From contig NW_025919569.1 in NCBI RefSeq assembly GCF_907164915.1, positions 62,001 through 126,000 on the forward strand: a stretch of DNA of 64,000 nucleotides, given 5' to 3'. Under the pieces are notes generated by a model. That model had not been told where the DNA came from. It ran no database searches and worked only from the letters and a program-made list of their open reading frames with translations. Shown here piece by piece: positions 54,407 to 64,000 of the stretch. Origin of the DNA: Impatiens glandulifera. Taxonomy: Eukaryota; Streptophyta; Magnoliopsida; Ericales; Balsaminaceae. Made by a program: the position numbers and the translations under genes. Positions within the stretch are counted from its first letter, which is position 1; every line of letters starts with the position of its first letter.

Positions 54407-55400
54407 ACGTACAAGTCAAATGGGTTGGTAGAGAAGAGGAAGAAAATTTGTGAGAAGATGTAGAAGCTATGGGGTATCAACATCCGGAGTTGTTGCTTCA
54501 ATGAGGTCAACGTCGAAAGAGATCGGTCTAAATTAGTCGGGGTAGTTGCATTTCTGAAGAGAAAGGCATTGTTACTAAAGGTGACTGAAATAAATATTGA
54601 ACGGTCTAGGAGGAGACAGGTGAAAGCATCAAAATAACCAGATCAAGAAACTATTTGTTTTAATATTTTGTTATTTGCTATTCTATTTCATTTTCTTTCT
54701 ATTTCACCCTTTAAACTTATTTTCATTTTTATTTTTGGCCTTAGTCTATTATGCCAACTCGAATAAATTTATTAAATTGTAACTATAAAATATTCACTAA
54801 TAGATTATATACTCAGTTAGATTCTCAACACTATTATAATGTAATGGAAGAACACTAGGTAGCTCATGTATATATCATATTCTCTCACCAACTCTAGCTT
54901 CTCTTCTCATTTAATTTTCTTAAACATATCCCATACTAATAATCCACATCTATTGCCAACTTGCATCTCCAGCCAGCCAACTATTCTCGTCCCAAAATTG
55001 ATTCTAAGCACCACACAAGTGAATCAACCACGTTATTTTATAAGCTAGTAATATATGCTGCGACATTTACATTAACTCAATTTAAATAATACAAAAAATT
55101 AAATTATACGCCGCAATTAGACACTAAATAGGTTGTCGATAAAAGTTTAAAATGCTTTAAAATAAATGTAAATATCGGCTAATCTAAGTGTATTTGTGCA
55201 CCATCTCAAATTACAAAATTAATATTTTAAATTATTAAAATGACACCACGTACATATTATAAGGTTAAAATACGTAAAAAAATTATATATGATAATAAAA
55301 AATTAACATTACAAATATTATTGTGTTCAAACATCAAAGGTTATCCTGGGTAGTTTATAATATTTTGAAATAAAATATTAAAAACTCAATCAACATTTTT
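54407..55400. other. Intergenic, no gene supported
   Basis: A short open stretch at 54420-54640 gives no recognisable protein. The rest is AT-rich. Confidence 0.55.
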
Positions 55401-55404
55401 ACAA

Positions 55405-55640
55405 TTCTTTTATGTATCAAGGACTTGTGTCCTCGTGGTCATGTGTTTAAATTTTCACATTCGGTATGTACAATTACAGCCCGGACTACTTCTGATCCTT
55501 CTAGGGGCATATTTGACACTACTTCTTTAAACCTATTACTTGATTTAATAGAAGCCCGAGTCTTTTTATTGTTTTTCAATACACAAATAGACGCGACACA
55601 CATGCTAACGAATAACCAACCCACAATGAATAGGGAATTG
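55405..55640 (+). repeat. Possible tRNA-derived SINE remnant
   Basis: ggacttgtgtcctcgtggtcatgtgtttaa...cacattcggtatgtac resembles a degenerate RNA polymerase III B-box (GGTTCGAATCC-like) context as in plant SINEs, followed by an unrelated body. No clear poly(A)/T tail or target duplication was established. Confidence 0.3.
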
Positions 55641-56000
55641 AATAGGGAATGTATGGTAAAGATATGAATGACCCTGATGATAATATCCTTTCTATTTGTT
55701 TTTCATACAAGAACCCGTTTAAGACGTATTTAAAATTAATTATTTTATAATTAATATAGTTTATTTATTTTGTAGAAAAAGAAAGAGGACAAAAATCAAA
55801 CATGCCTTGAACTTTTCCAACTTGGAAATCAACGAGTCAGCCGGTCAAAGGAGGAAGATAGTGACATAGCCGCGAGAAGGAGGAAGATAGTAGCAGCCAT
55901 TGTTGTTATGCACAAGTTCAAATTAGGGTTTTTGTTGAGATGGGAAGAAAAAAAATCAAAAGATTCAAGATGGAGGGTGTATGTTTAAGCATTGATTGTT
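55641..56000. other. Intergenic, no gene supported
   Basis: AT-rich sequence with no supportable open frame or repeat, up to the proposed LTR of element D. Confidence 0.5.
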
Positions 56001-56267
56001 TAAAAATGGAATGTTGTAGGTATTTATTGTCTTTTATACAATTAGGGTTTATTTAATTATTAATGGGCTTAGGCCTGTATTTATAAGTAATTTAGGGTTT
56101 TTAACTAATTACTCCTTTATAATGGTTGTTTGTAAAGGTTAATACATAACACTTGAGAATAGTAAGACTTTTTCCTCTTCAACAAATCTTAATGTCCTTC
56201 CCAGTTTTCCAGCATTTTCTTTCTTCGTAATCATTCTTCAAAGATCCAATAGTCAAAATCGAACATT

Positions 56268-56280
56268 TGGTATCAGAGCT
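56268..56280 (+). promoter_or_regulatory. Primer-binding site of element D
   Basis: TGGTATCAGAGCT, initiator tRNA-Met type, three bases after the presumed LTR end. Confidence 0.85.
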
Positions 56281-56292
56281 AGATTGAAGAAC

Positions 56293-57240
56293 ATGGCATC
56301 GATAATATCAACCAGAGATGCGACAACAATGAAAATTTGAAGAGAATGGAATGTGACGCTCTCTTATCCGTTACTCACGAAGAGTAACTACTCGGTGTGG
56401 GCATTGAAGATACGTGTAAACTTACAAGCGCAAGGAGTGTGTGAAACCGTGATGCTCGACAATGACGACGAATGGATGGACAGAATTGCTCTCGATTCCA
56501 TCTATCAAGCACTCCCTCAGAACGTTCTTCTCATGGTGACTGAGAATGATTCTACCAAGCTAGCATTGGAGATGCTAAAGATAATGCATGTTGGAGTGGA
56601 GAGAGTCATGGAGGCAAAAGTGAAAACCTTGAAGACACAATTCGAGGCGATTCGCATGAAGAATGGGGAATTGGTGGATGATTTATCAATGAAATTGATA
56701 TCTATTGTGACTGGTATTAGCTCGTTGGGAGAGAAGGTGGAGGAGATCTTTGTCGTCAAGAAGTTCCTTAGAGCCTTATCACTAATATACATGCAGATCG
56801 TTACAACGATCGAGTAATTTGGTGACCTCAAGAATATGATCGTCGAGGAGATCGTCGGTCATCCTAAAGTCCACGAGAAGAGACTTCACGGCTATGAAGA
56901 CCAAAAGGAGGAGAACCTATTACTCACGCATGATGAATGAATGTCACGATTGAAGAAAAATGGAGAAGCCAAATTTTCTTCTAGATCGGCAAGTCGCAGC
57001 GGCAATGGTGGAGATAATCGAGGTCGTGGAAAAGGGCAAGGTCAAGGGAGTGGTCATACAGAAAGCTCACCTCGACAAGAAGACACCAAGTCCCACAAAG
57101 ACGAGAGCATATGTAAGTGTTACACTTGTCAACAGTACGGGCACTACGCGTATGAGTTCCCTAACAAAAGGTCTGACGATGAGGCAAACCTCTCTAACTT
57201 CTATGAGGAGGAGCCAACATTAATGTTTGTTTTGGTAGTG
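56293..57240 (+). pseudogene. gag: gag of element D
   Basis: The ATG at 56293 (MASIISTRDATTM) is followed by a TGA after about 15 codons. The open part 56353-56817 carries the Copia gag pattern SNYSVWALKIRVNLQAQGV, then TLKTQFEAIRMKNGELVDDL and LRALSLIYMQIVTTIE. A further piece (56941-57240) holds a Gly/Arg/Gln-rich linker and a zinc knuckle CKCYTCQQYGHYAYEF whose last Cys is Phe. Confidence 0.82.
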
Positions 57241-57306
57241 AAGAAATCTTTTTCGGAAGACGATTATGCAAACCTCACTTAGTTTTATGACGAGGAGCTA
57301 GTATTA

Positions 57307-59140
57307 ATGTTTGCTGAGAGAGACGAGAAGACAATCCTTGAAGAGTTCATGCAAGAACCGTCCAAGGAAGAACCAAAGGTGGTGTTGTTCAATGAAGAAA
57401 AATTCATGGAGAAACTCCTCGCAAGTGACGATGAGTGTAATCACACTGATTTGTGGTACCTTGATAATGGAGCAAACAACCATATAAAGGGCCATCGAGA
57501 GAAGCTTTATGAGCTCGACGAGAAAATTACTGAAAATGCGAAGTTCAAAGACGAAAGCAAGGCGCACAAGTTTTTTAATTCATCTTACAGAGAAATCTAT
57601 GTGAGCAGAGATGCCGTATTCGAGGAGAAGAAGAAGTGGGACTGATGCAAAGACAACAACAAGCTCGTACAAAATTATTCAGAGTTCGGAATCCTACGAG
57701 ATGTCTATGTGGAGACACCACTAGTAAAGATGGATCTTGATGCATTGATGTTGCTCACCACCGACGAACCAACAACATATCACGAGGCGGTAGTAGAAGA
57801 TTCGTGGAATGAGTCTATGAACAAAGAGCTCAAGTCTATTAGGAAGAATAAGACATAGGAGATCACCGACTTACCACCTGATATACAAGATCATCGGGTT
57901 AAAGTGTCTTTTTAAGTTGAAAAAAGATAGCAAAGACAACATCCTCAAGCAAAAAGCGAGATTGGTAGCAAAACGCTATGTGTAGAAGTCAAACGATGAT
58001 TTTGAGTACTTTGCACCAGTGGCGAAACTTGACACAGTCAGGCTAATTCTTGCCATCGTAGGTCACCACTTGGATGTTAAATCAACATTTTTCAATAGTG
58101 ACATCGAAGAAAAAGTTTATTCCACTCAATCTGAAGGTTTCATCACCAAGAATAAAGAGCACAAGGTTTACAAGTTATATAAGGCACTCTACGGACTACG
58201 TCAAGCACCAAGGCGTGGAACACTTGCCTCAACAAGAGAATGAGGAGTCTCGGTTTCGTGAAGTGTTCTCAAGAGCAGGTTGTGTACACATGAAACCATG
58301 GGGAAGAAGAACTCATTGTTGACGTATACGTCGACGACTTGATTGTGATAGGATCAAGCATCAAGGGTGTTGAGGAGTTCAAAAAATAAATGATGAAGGA
58401 GTTCGAGATGAGTGATCTCGGGTTACTATCGTACTATCTTAGTATCGAGGCGGACCAAAAGAAAGATAACATCGAGGTGAAGCATGAAGCTTATACGAAG
58501 AAGGTATTAAACAGTTTGCAATGGAGGATTGTAACTCGAGCAAGTATCCTATGGAAAAAATGTTGCAGCTCAAAAAGGATGTGGAAGGAAGCTTAGTGGA
58601 TCTAAAGGAGTATAGGCGTATCATCGGGAGTCTTAGGTACTTGACGCACACTCGACCCGATATCTCTTATGCAGTTGGCATAATTAGTCGATACATGGAG
58701 AAACCTACCACTCTACGCCAACAAGTAGTAAAACACATTTTTCGTTACGTGAATGGAATGACGAGTTATGGGATTAAGTTAAAAAGAGGACGAGAAGTTG
58801 AAGAACTCGTTGGTTTTACTGACAACGACCTAGTCGGTGACACAAACGATATAAAAAGTACTAGAGGGATGGTGTTTTATCTCAACGGGAATCTAATCAC
58901 CTGACAATCTCAGAAGCAACGAACTATTGTTTTATCTTCATGTGAGGCGGAGTTTATGGTAGCTACTACAACGTCGTGCCAAGAACTTTACCTGAGAAAC
59001 TTGTTCAGCGAGGTGCTCGGATGCGAGTCGAGACCGGTAACCCTCTATGTCGACAACAATAAGGTCGAGACTGAGAACCTCGCGACCGACGCTAGAAGCC
59101 CGCGACTAAGAAGAGTATTGGCCCAACCTCACTTGTGATC
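57307..59140 (+). pseudogene. pol: pol of element D: protease, reverse transcriptase, RNase H; integrase missing
   Basis: Protease motif LWYLDNGANNHIKG at about 57452 (the usual DSG is DNG here). From 57650 the sequence passes, without any integrase core, to the linker before the reverse transcriptase (EAVVEDSWNESMNKELKSI). The reverse transcriptase has KARLVAKRY, FAPVAKLDTVRLILAIV, ALYGLRQAPR and YVDD at 58327-58338. RNase H: YRRIIGSLRYLTHTRPDISY, VGFTDNDLVGD, SSCEAEFMVATT. The gene ends abruptly near 59138. Frame breaks lie near 57645, 57858, 57915, 58240, 58388, 58595 and 58902. Loss of integrase looks like an internal deletion of about 1 kb. Confidence 0.85.
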
Positions 59141-59722
59141 AAACGAAGAATGCTAGTGACTAGCAAGAAATAAAAAAAAATCAGGACAAAAAAAGATAAA
59201 AGAGAAATTTTTTATTATTTTATTTATTTTTTACATTACATTTTTATGTAACAAAAAAAATATAAAAATAAAATAATAAATACTAGCTTTAAATAATAAA
59301 AACTCTAAAAAAAACTTTATAAAGATACCAATTTGATATCTAATATTTGTAAATGTTATTTCTTTTAAATCATAAAATATAATAATACAGCTTAAATATT
59401 TCTACATAATAAACTTAATATTTTAAAATGGAATGATAGGGTAGAGAAATTGGGGAATTACATGGAAAAAAATTATGTGGGATCATATTATTTATTGGAA
59501 AAGGAAATAGTTCAAAGAGAAAAAAGTTTTTTTTAATCAATCAAATTGTATCGTTCCTTTTTACAATTTCTCTACTTATCATTTCTCATATTTTAGTTTG
59601 AAAATTTTAGTTTATTTTTATTTATAATATATATATATATATTTATATATATAAATGATGACATTTCTTGAATCCATATGAGATATTTTAAAGATAAAAT
59701 AGTCGAATAATATAGAATTATT
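59141..59722. other. AT-rich intergenic stretch
   Basis: No gene seen; a short TA run at about 59627-59655. Confidence 0.75.
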
Positions 59723-60105
59723 AGGAAATTTGACGAAATGACCCTAAAAGAAGGGTTAAATGCACTGGTGACCAACGCATACATTAAATTTCGGTGGTAA
59801 CCACTTAAAAAAAATTTGACGAAAATATTCTCTTCGCGTAACGCAAAGGGGAGGATCGTCACGCGAAGGGAAGTAATGTGAAAATTCCATAATGATCGTC
59901 CTTTCGCGTGACGATCCTACCCTCTGCGTGACGATCCTACCCTATCGCGTGACGATTCTGCCTTTCGTGTGATGATCATGCCCTTCGCGTGAGACGAGAA
60001 TAATCTCGTCAGAATATTTTGAAGTGGTTATTTGCGCAATTTAATTTATGCGCTGGTCACTAGCACATTTAAAGTTATTTTTATGGTCATTTCATCAAAT
60101 TTCCC
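59723..60105. mobile_element. Foldback / MULE-like MITE with GC-rich core repeats
   Basis: About 383 bp. Long imperfect terminal inverted repeats of about 115 bp: the left arm begins aggaaatttgacgaaatgacc and the right arm, reversed, begins gggaaatttgatgaaatgacc. Both continue through actggtgaccaacgcat / gctagtgaccagcgcat and gtaaccactt / ataaccactt. The core holds four to five 20-bp tandem units based on ttcgcgtgacgatcctaccc, with one inverted copy on the left (gaggatcgtcacgcgaaggg). Flanks gaattatt and aaattatt may be an 8-9-bp target duplication. No coding capacity. Confidence 0.7.
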
Positions 60106-61304
60106 AAATTATTTTGTGTTTCTATGCCTGAAATTTTGATTAATAGTATATGCAAGCTAAAAAATTGAATAAGATTTATATCAGAGGCACGCTTTCGTTA
60201 TTTATTTTTTAATTTATTCCAAAGAAAATCAACATAAAATTTTAAAAAATTAAACTCATTTAAAAGTAAATTTTTTTCTAATATAATAGAAAATAAAAAT
60301 ATATTATATTTATTAATATTATTTAAAAGGGTTAAAAAAAATAAAAATAAATAAAAATTACATAAAACTAATTATAACCTCATCCCCATGGTGTTAATGA
60401 TATGAAAATATTTTTCACATGGATCCATCCAAACCAACTAGTCATCTATTTCATTTCATTTGGGTGTCTTCTTGTTTTTTTTTTAATTTAATATAGAAAA
60501 AAAATGTTAGTTATAATTTGGAGGAAATAATGATTATTTTTTATATAAAAAAATTTAAAATGTATTGATATATATAAATAAAATAAAAAATAATAATTTA
60601 AAATATAGAATATTTTAATATTTGATTAATAAAATAAGTGACTTAATTATTATTAAGTGCTTAATTAAAAATTAATTTTATTTGAATTTTTAAAATAACC
60701 CAGAACCAGGCCTTGTTACGTGACTGTTAGTATGCATACTTTTATTAAGTCATAAATTCAATTACAATAATTTGTATGACATAATAAAATAATTATTTGC
60801 ATCTTATATAAATTAGTTATATTTTATATAATATTAAATTAAAAAATTAAAAAAAATCAAAAGTCTTGCTCCTTACTAATTTAGACAATGTATAGAAGAT
60901 TTAGAAGATATGAGCAATCTTACTTTTCACTTTAAATAGATTATGTAATCTTGGTATATATTAATTTATATTAAAAAATAATTATGTTATTTATTATATC
61001 ACATAAAAGACTTTGTAAAACCAATAAAAATATAATATTTAATATTTGAAATATTTCAAGCACATACATAAAAAAATTAATTGTGAATTATTTCATCAAA
61101 TAATATATACCTAAATTGTAATACCCAAATAAATGAATTTCTACTAGAAATATATCTAATCATTATTTGAAATATTTACTATTATACTATAAAAGCATAA
61201 TTATTAATTAATAAGACACAATTAATCCAAAATCAGTATTTTAAATAAAATTTTGTTATAATTACATAAATTAAGTATTTTAATTTTGTTATAACTTATA
61301 TTTA
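60106..61304. other. AT-rich intergenic stretch
   Basis: No gene or defined repeat recognised. It precedes the start of homology to the 30.69-kb segment. Confidence 0.7.
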
Positions 61305-64000
61305 ACTATTTTTGGTACATACTCTTGCTTTAACAATGATTTTGAAATTATTTGAAAATATATAAATATGTTCTTCAAGGAAATTCCTATTCATATTAAA
61401 GAAAATAATCCATGTTAATACTGAAATATTTAAGTATATATTTGTAAGTTGTAGTATAATAATCAAAATTAACAAATTTGATGGGTAAATATAGTTACTG
61501 TTAAAGAGTTTAGGGTAATATTAATTGAAGTCATTTTGATAAATAAAATAATTATTATTGTCAATTACATTTTTATCTTTCTTAGCTGTAGTATTAATAA
61601 ATAACTTAAAAAATGTTTTAGATATACATGTATAATTTAACAGATAAATAATAATTAACTTTCTTAGTTGTAATATTACCATATTTTATTTTTTAATATT
61701 TTTCTTTCATTAAAGGGATTCATATTTATCTTTTTTTTCCTTTTTCGTTTCTTTTATCATTAAATATTTTATTAAAAATAATAATAGTATATAAAGTGAA
61801 ACCATGTTCAAGGCCTAAAATAAAATCAGAGTAAAAAATAATGGTTTCAAGTAGGGATGATGGTGATGTTCTAGAATTTTCACGAGCTCGAAGAAGGCGA
61901 TCTAAGTCAATTTTGTATCAGAATTGTTATGGACATACTCTGTATCCGACTCAAATGTTTGAAACGTAAGAATAAGTATGATTCATATGATGTATTGTTT
62001 TTTTTTCTAATTAGTTTTTTATATTTTTATAGTTAAGCTGAACTTATTTGTTTTTAAAGAAAAAGAGAATACATCAACTCTAAATCAAATTTAGTTTTAA
62101 ATATGAGAACTTACTATTTTTATTTTAATACGAATTCTCTTATAATAATTTTGTATAATTGTTTAACATTATTTTTTATTCATTTTGAAATTATTCACTT
62201 TAAATCAAAGAGGTTTTAACAATACATCAAAGTATTCTGTAATTACTATCAATTTATTAGTTATTATTGTGAATTGTGGTATTAATTAATAGTTTTATTC
62301 TTAAAAAAAAATAGGAAAAAATTTATATGATTTAATATGATAACATCAATTATTTTTATTATAAATCTAAATTACTTTTTTTTTTTTTGTTATAAATCTC
62401 TTTTCAATTAGTTTATCTTATAAATACGATGAGTTATCAAATTTTGATTATTTTCCCTTTATTTTGAATTAATTTAATTACAAAGGTATGTAATTAAGGA
62501 ATTATATTAATTTATTTGTTTTTCAATTTATTTATCCTTTACATTTCTAAGGAGATGTAAATGGACATTTAATTTTTATGAGTTTTGAAATTGAAGAGAA
62601 TTCGTCGAATGTCGCCATCCGAATGATCGGGATCGATACATAATTGGAATTGAGCTTGGGCTTATTCTTGATCAAGTGAAATTTTGGTTCCAAAACAAAA
62701 GGACCATTCTCAAGGTATGATGTATTATAACTATTTTTACAATATACTTGTATGTTTTAAAAATAATTATTATATCTTTCTTATTTTCAGAATGATATTG
62801 ATTGGCGCATCAAAATTCACAAATAAATTGTAGCATTAGCTTTATTACTTTTTATCCTTTATGTAGATGCAATAGTTGTTATCATATTTTTTTATTGTTT
62901 GCTCTCCCTTTCTCTAAATTTTCTTTCCACATATTCAGGGAAAAAATGAAAAGGTTCAAGGGCTTGCTCTCCGAGAAGAAAATAATAGGTTAAAAGACAT
63001 GAGTCTCTCAATGAAACGGTTGTTAAACGAGAACTCGTGTCATGGTTGTAAGGTTCTTACTCCCATCGAACAAGCGCAACTTGCAAATATAAGACAACAT
63101 CAAGCTGATATTTTTCAATTCAAGCAAAAGGTTTGTTTAATTACTCTACTTTTTATTTATTTACTCATTTCATTCTTAATGTATTGGTTATAAACTCTAA
63201 CTTACATTTCTTAATTTATTGGGTATGTACATGTACAATTGGGGGACCAATCAGTACTATAATGCGTGTAATTCTCTTGCGATGACGGGAATCCCTATCC
63301 CAATAATACGAGACTTACTACCACCAATTCTTGTTTCTTCATTCGATCAAACTAGTAGTGTCTTTCTAGGCAAATCATCAATGGAATTCATTGACGATAA
63401 AGCTATTTTTAATGCTAATGTCACTACTAATCAAGGATGTCTCTCTTGGAGTTTCTCATGTAAGTACACCATTAAACAATATTATTTGAAAATGAAATGG
63501 TTCCCATTTAATGTTTTAATTGACAGGTAACATGGATGGAACATGTTGAAATTGAAGACATAGATGGGTTCAAATACTTTCAAGGTCTTTCCATAGAACT
63601 GCTTCAGAACCAATTTGATAGCCCATGGTAGGTGATATATTATCTCTTTTTTCCATTTTTTATAAAATAAAATATAGTGAAATTAATCTACTTACATGAT
63701 ATATTTGTATTTTAGTATTGGAAGTTATGACTCAAGAAGATAGGAAATGCATAATAAGCATAACCTGACAAAATGATGAAGAGATTCTATTCAAATATGA
63801 ACATGAAAGACATACTTGACATGTCTCAATTCAAAGATAACGAGATTTGTCTCTCTTTATGACGAGATCAAGAAAATGTCGATCCATCAAATGACCTGAT
63901 AGTCAATGTTTCTACCTCTTTCTAGGTTGACACTATATGTTAAATGATTATGAAATTCTTAAATAATGTTAACCTAAGATCTCATGTATTGTTCATCAAT
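61305..64000 (+). repeat. Segmental duplicate of 30690-32675 + 47637-48440
   Basis: From tttttggtacatactcttgc (61308) onward this segment aligns with 30697 onward (tttttggtacacattcttac), through introns and exons, and after the element B insertion with 47642-48440. Both are in direct orientation. Divergence is substantial, with many substitutions and small indels, so the duplication is older than the insertion of element B. Confidence 0.85.
61862..64000 (+). pseudogene. HD-ZIP IV homeobox gene, copy 2 (partial, premature stop)
   Basis: Exon to 61965 (gtaag): ARRRRSKSILYQNCYGHTLY, then PTQMFE. Exon 62597-62714 joins in phase: [34 protein letters not shown], with the homeodomain recognition helix and its Trp intact. 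Exon 62939-63130 joins in phase 0: EKVQGLALREENNRLKDMSL, SMKRLL, a leucine-zipper region with NSCHGC (compare the family's NPxCxxCGG). Exon about 63225-63459 is less recognisable (TGIPIPIIRDLLPP). Exon 63527-63627: VTWMEHVEIEDIDGF, matching START VTWVEHVEVDD. Exon from 63716: LEVMTQEDRKCIISIT, then TGA at 63766-63768. The homeodomain-zipper part is open with good splice sites, but the START/C-terminal part is truncated and stopped. The upstream start was not identified. Confidence 0.72.

Larger units (their letters stand above)
56001..59140 (+). mobile_element. Element D: decayed Copia retrotransposon
   Basis: A likely 5' LTR fragment ends gaaca at 56265. The PBS is at 56268-56280, then gag, protease and, after a gap with no integrase, reverse transcriptase and RNase H. 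No 3' LTR is recognisable after 59140. It belongs to a different Copia branch from A-C: gag starts near LLTKSNYSVWALKIR, and the protease reads WYLDNGANNH. Multiple stops throughout. Confidence 0.8.

Noticed and set aside
54420..54640. Possible heavy-metal-associated domain fragment (CCFNEVNVERDRSK, VAFLKRKALLLKV)
   Set aside because: The CxxC metal motif is absent and the resemblance is too short and loose to support.
62788..62830. Extra HD-ZIP exon after a tttcag site (NDIDWRIKIHK)
   Set aside because: It hits a stop at once. The exon at 62939 joins the preceding one in phase and matches the zipper region, so this is intron.
1..64000. An intact, autonomous retrotransposon
   Set aside because: Every pol gene carries stops, frameshifts or deletions; element B is the closest to intact but has at least four breaks in pol.

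Overview
This window is repeat-dominated nuclear DNA from a flowering plant, most likely a eudicot. The evidence is LTR retrotransposons of the Ty1/Copia class primed by initiator tRNA-Met, a hAT transposase remnant, MITE-like and foldback elements, long (TA)n tracts, and two broken copies of a plant-specific HD-ZIP class IV homeobox gene with canonical GT-AG introns. I see no bacterial-style operon, no tRNA or rRNA gene and no complete host gene. The species cannot be told from the sequence.

Layout. 1-10350: Copia-type element A on the minus strand. It keeps gag and one accessory gene, has lost pol, and carries a nested same-family solo LTR (1917-4049). 10351-16214: a broken, unrecognised duplicated gene on the minus strand (10.4-13.1 kb), then AT-rich sequence with LTR-like character. 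16215-29113: Copia element C on the minus strand, with gag, pol and three accessory ORFs. 29114-32675: AT-rich DNA with a Tourist-like MITE, then HD-ZIP IV pseudogene copy 1. 32676-47636: Copia element B (14,961 bp, plus strand), inserted into copy 1 with a perfect 5-bp target duplication (tacta) and itself hosting a reversed solo LTR (34984-36221). 47637-48440: the rest of HD-ZIP copy 1. 49878-51452: a third family-A solo LTR. 52290-54410: hAT remnant. 56000-59140: a decayed Copia relative, element D, without a recognisable integrase. 59723-60105: foldback element. 61305-64000: HD-ZIP copy 2, the uninterrupted paralogue of copy 1; it runs off the window.

The most interesting system is in elements B and C. 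Downstream of pol, in the position where some retrotransposons carry an env-like gene, each has three consecutive, diverged copies of one gene family on the coding strand (called aORF1, aORF2 and aORF3 here). Every one of them, and the single copy in element A, has a TATA box 60-160 bp upstream and often a pyrimidine-rich plant-style leader. This suggests that each accessory gene is transcribed from its own internal promoter rather than only from the LTR. The proteins share an N-terminal module of about 200 residues; aORF3 adds a long Lys/Ser-rich, coiled-coil or RGG-rich tail. None shows a signal peptide or membrane segment, so they do not look like envelope proteins.

The retroelement families also show duplicated polypurine tracts, LTRs built from palindromic TTAGAC/GTCTAA units, and gag and pol overlapping in different frames. 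Almost all coding sequences carry stops or frameshifts, so nothing here looks autonomous today. Apparent exceptions with open frames are aORF2 of element B and most of aORF1 of element C.
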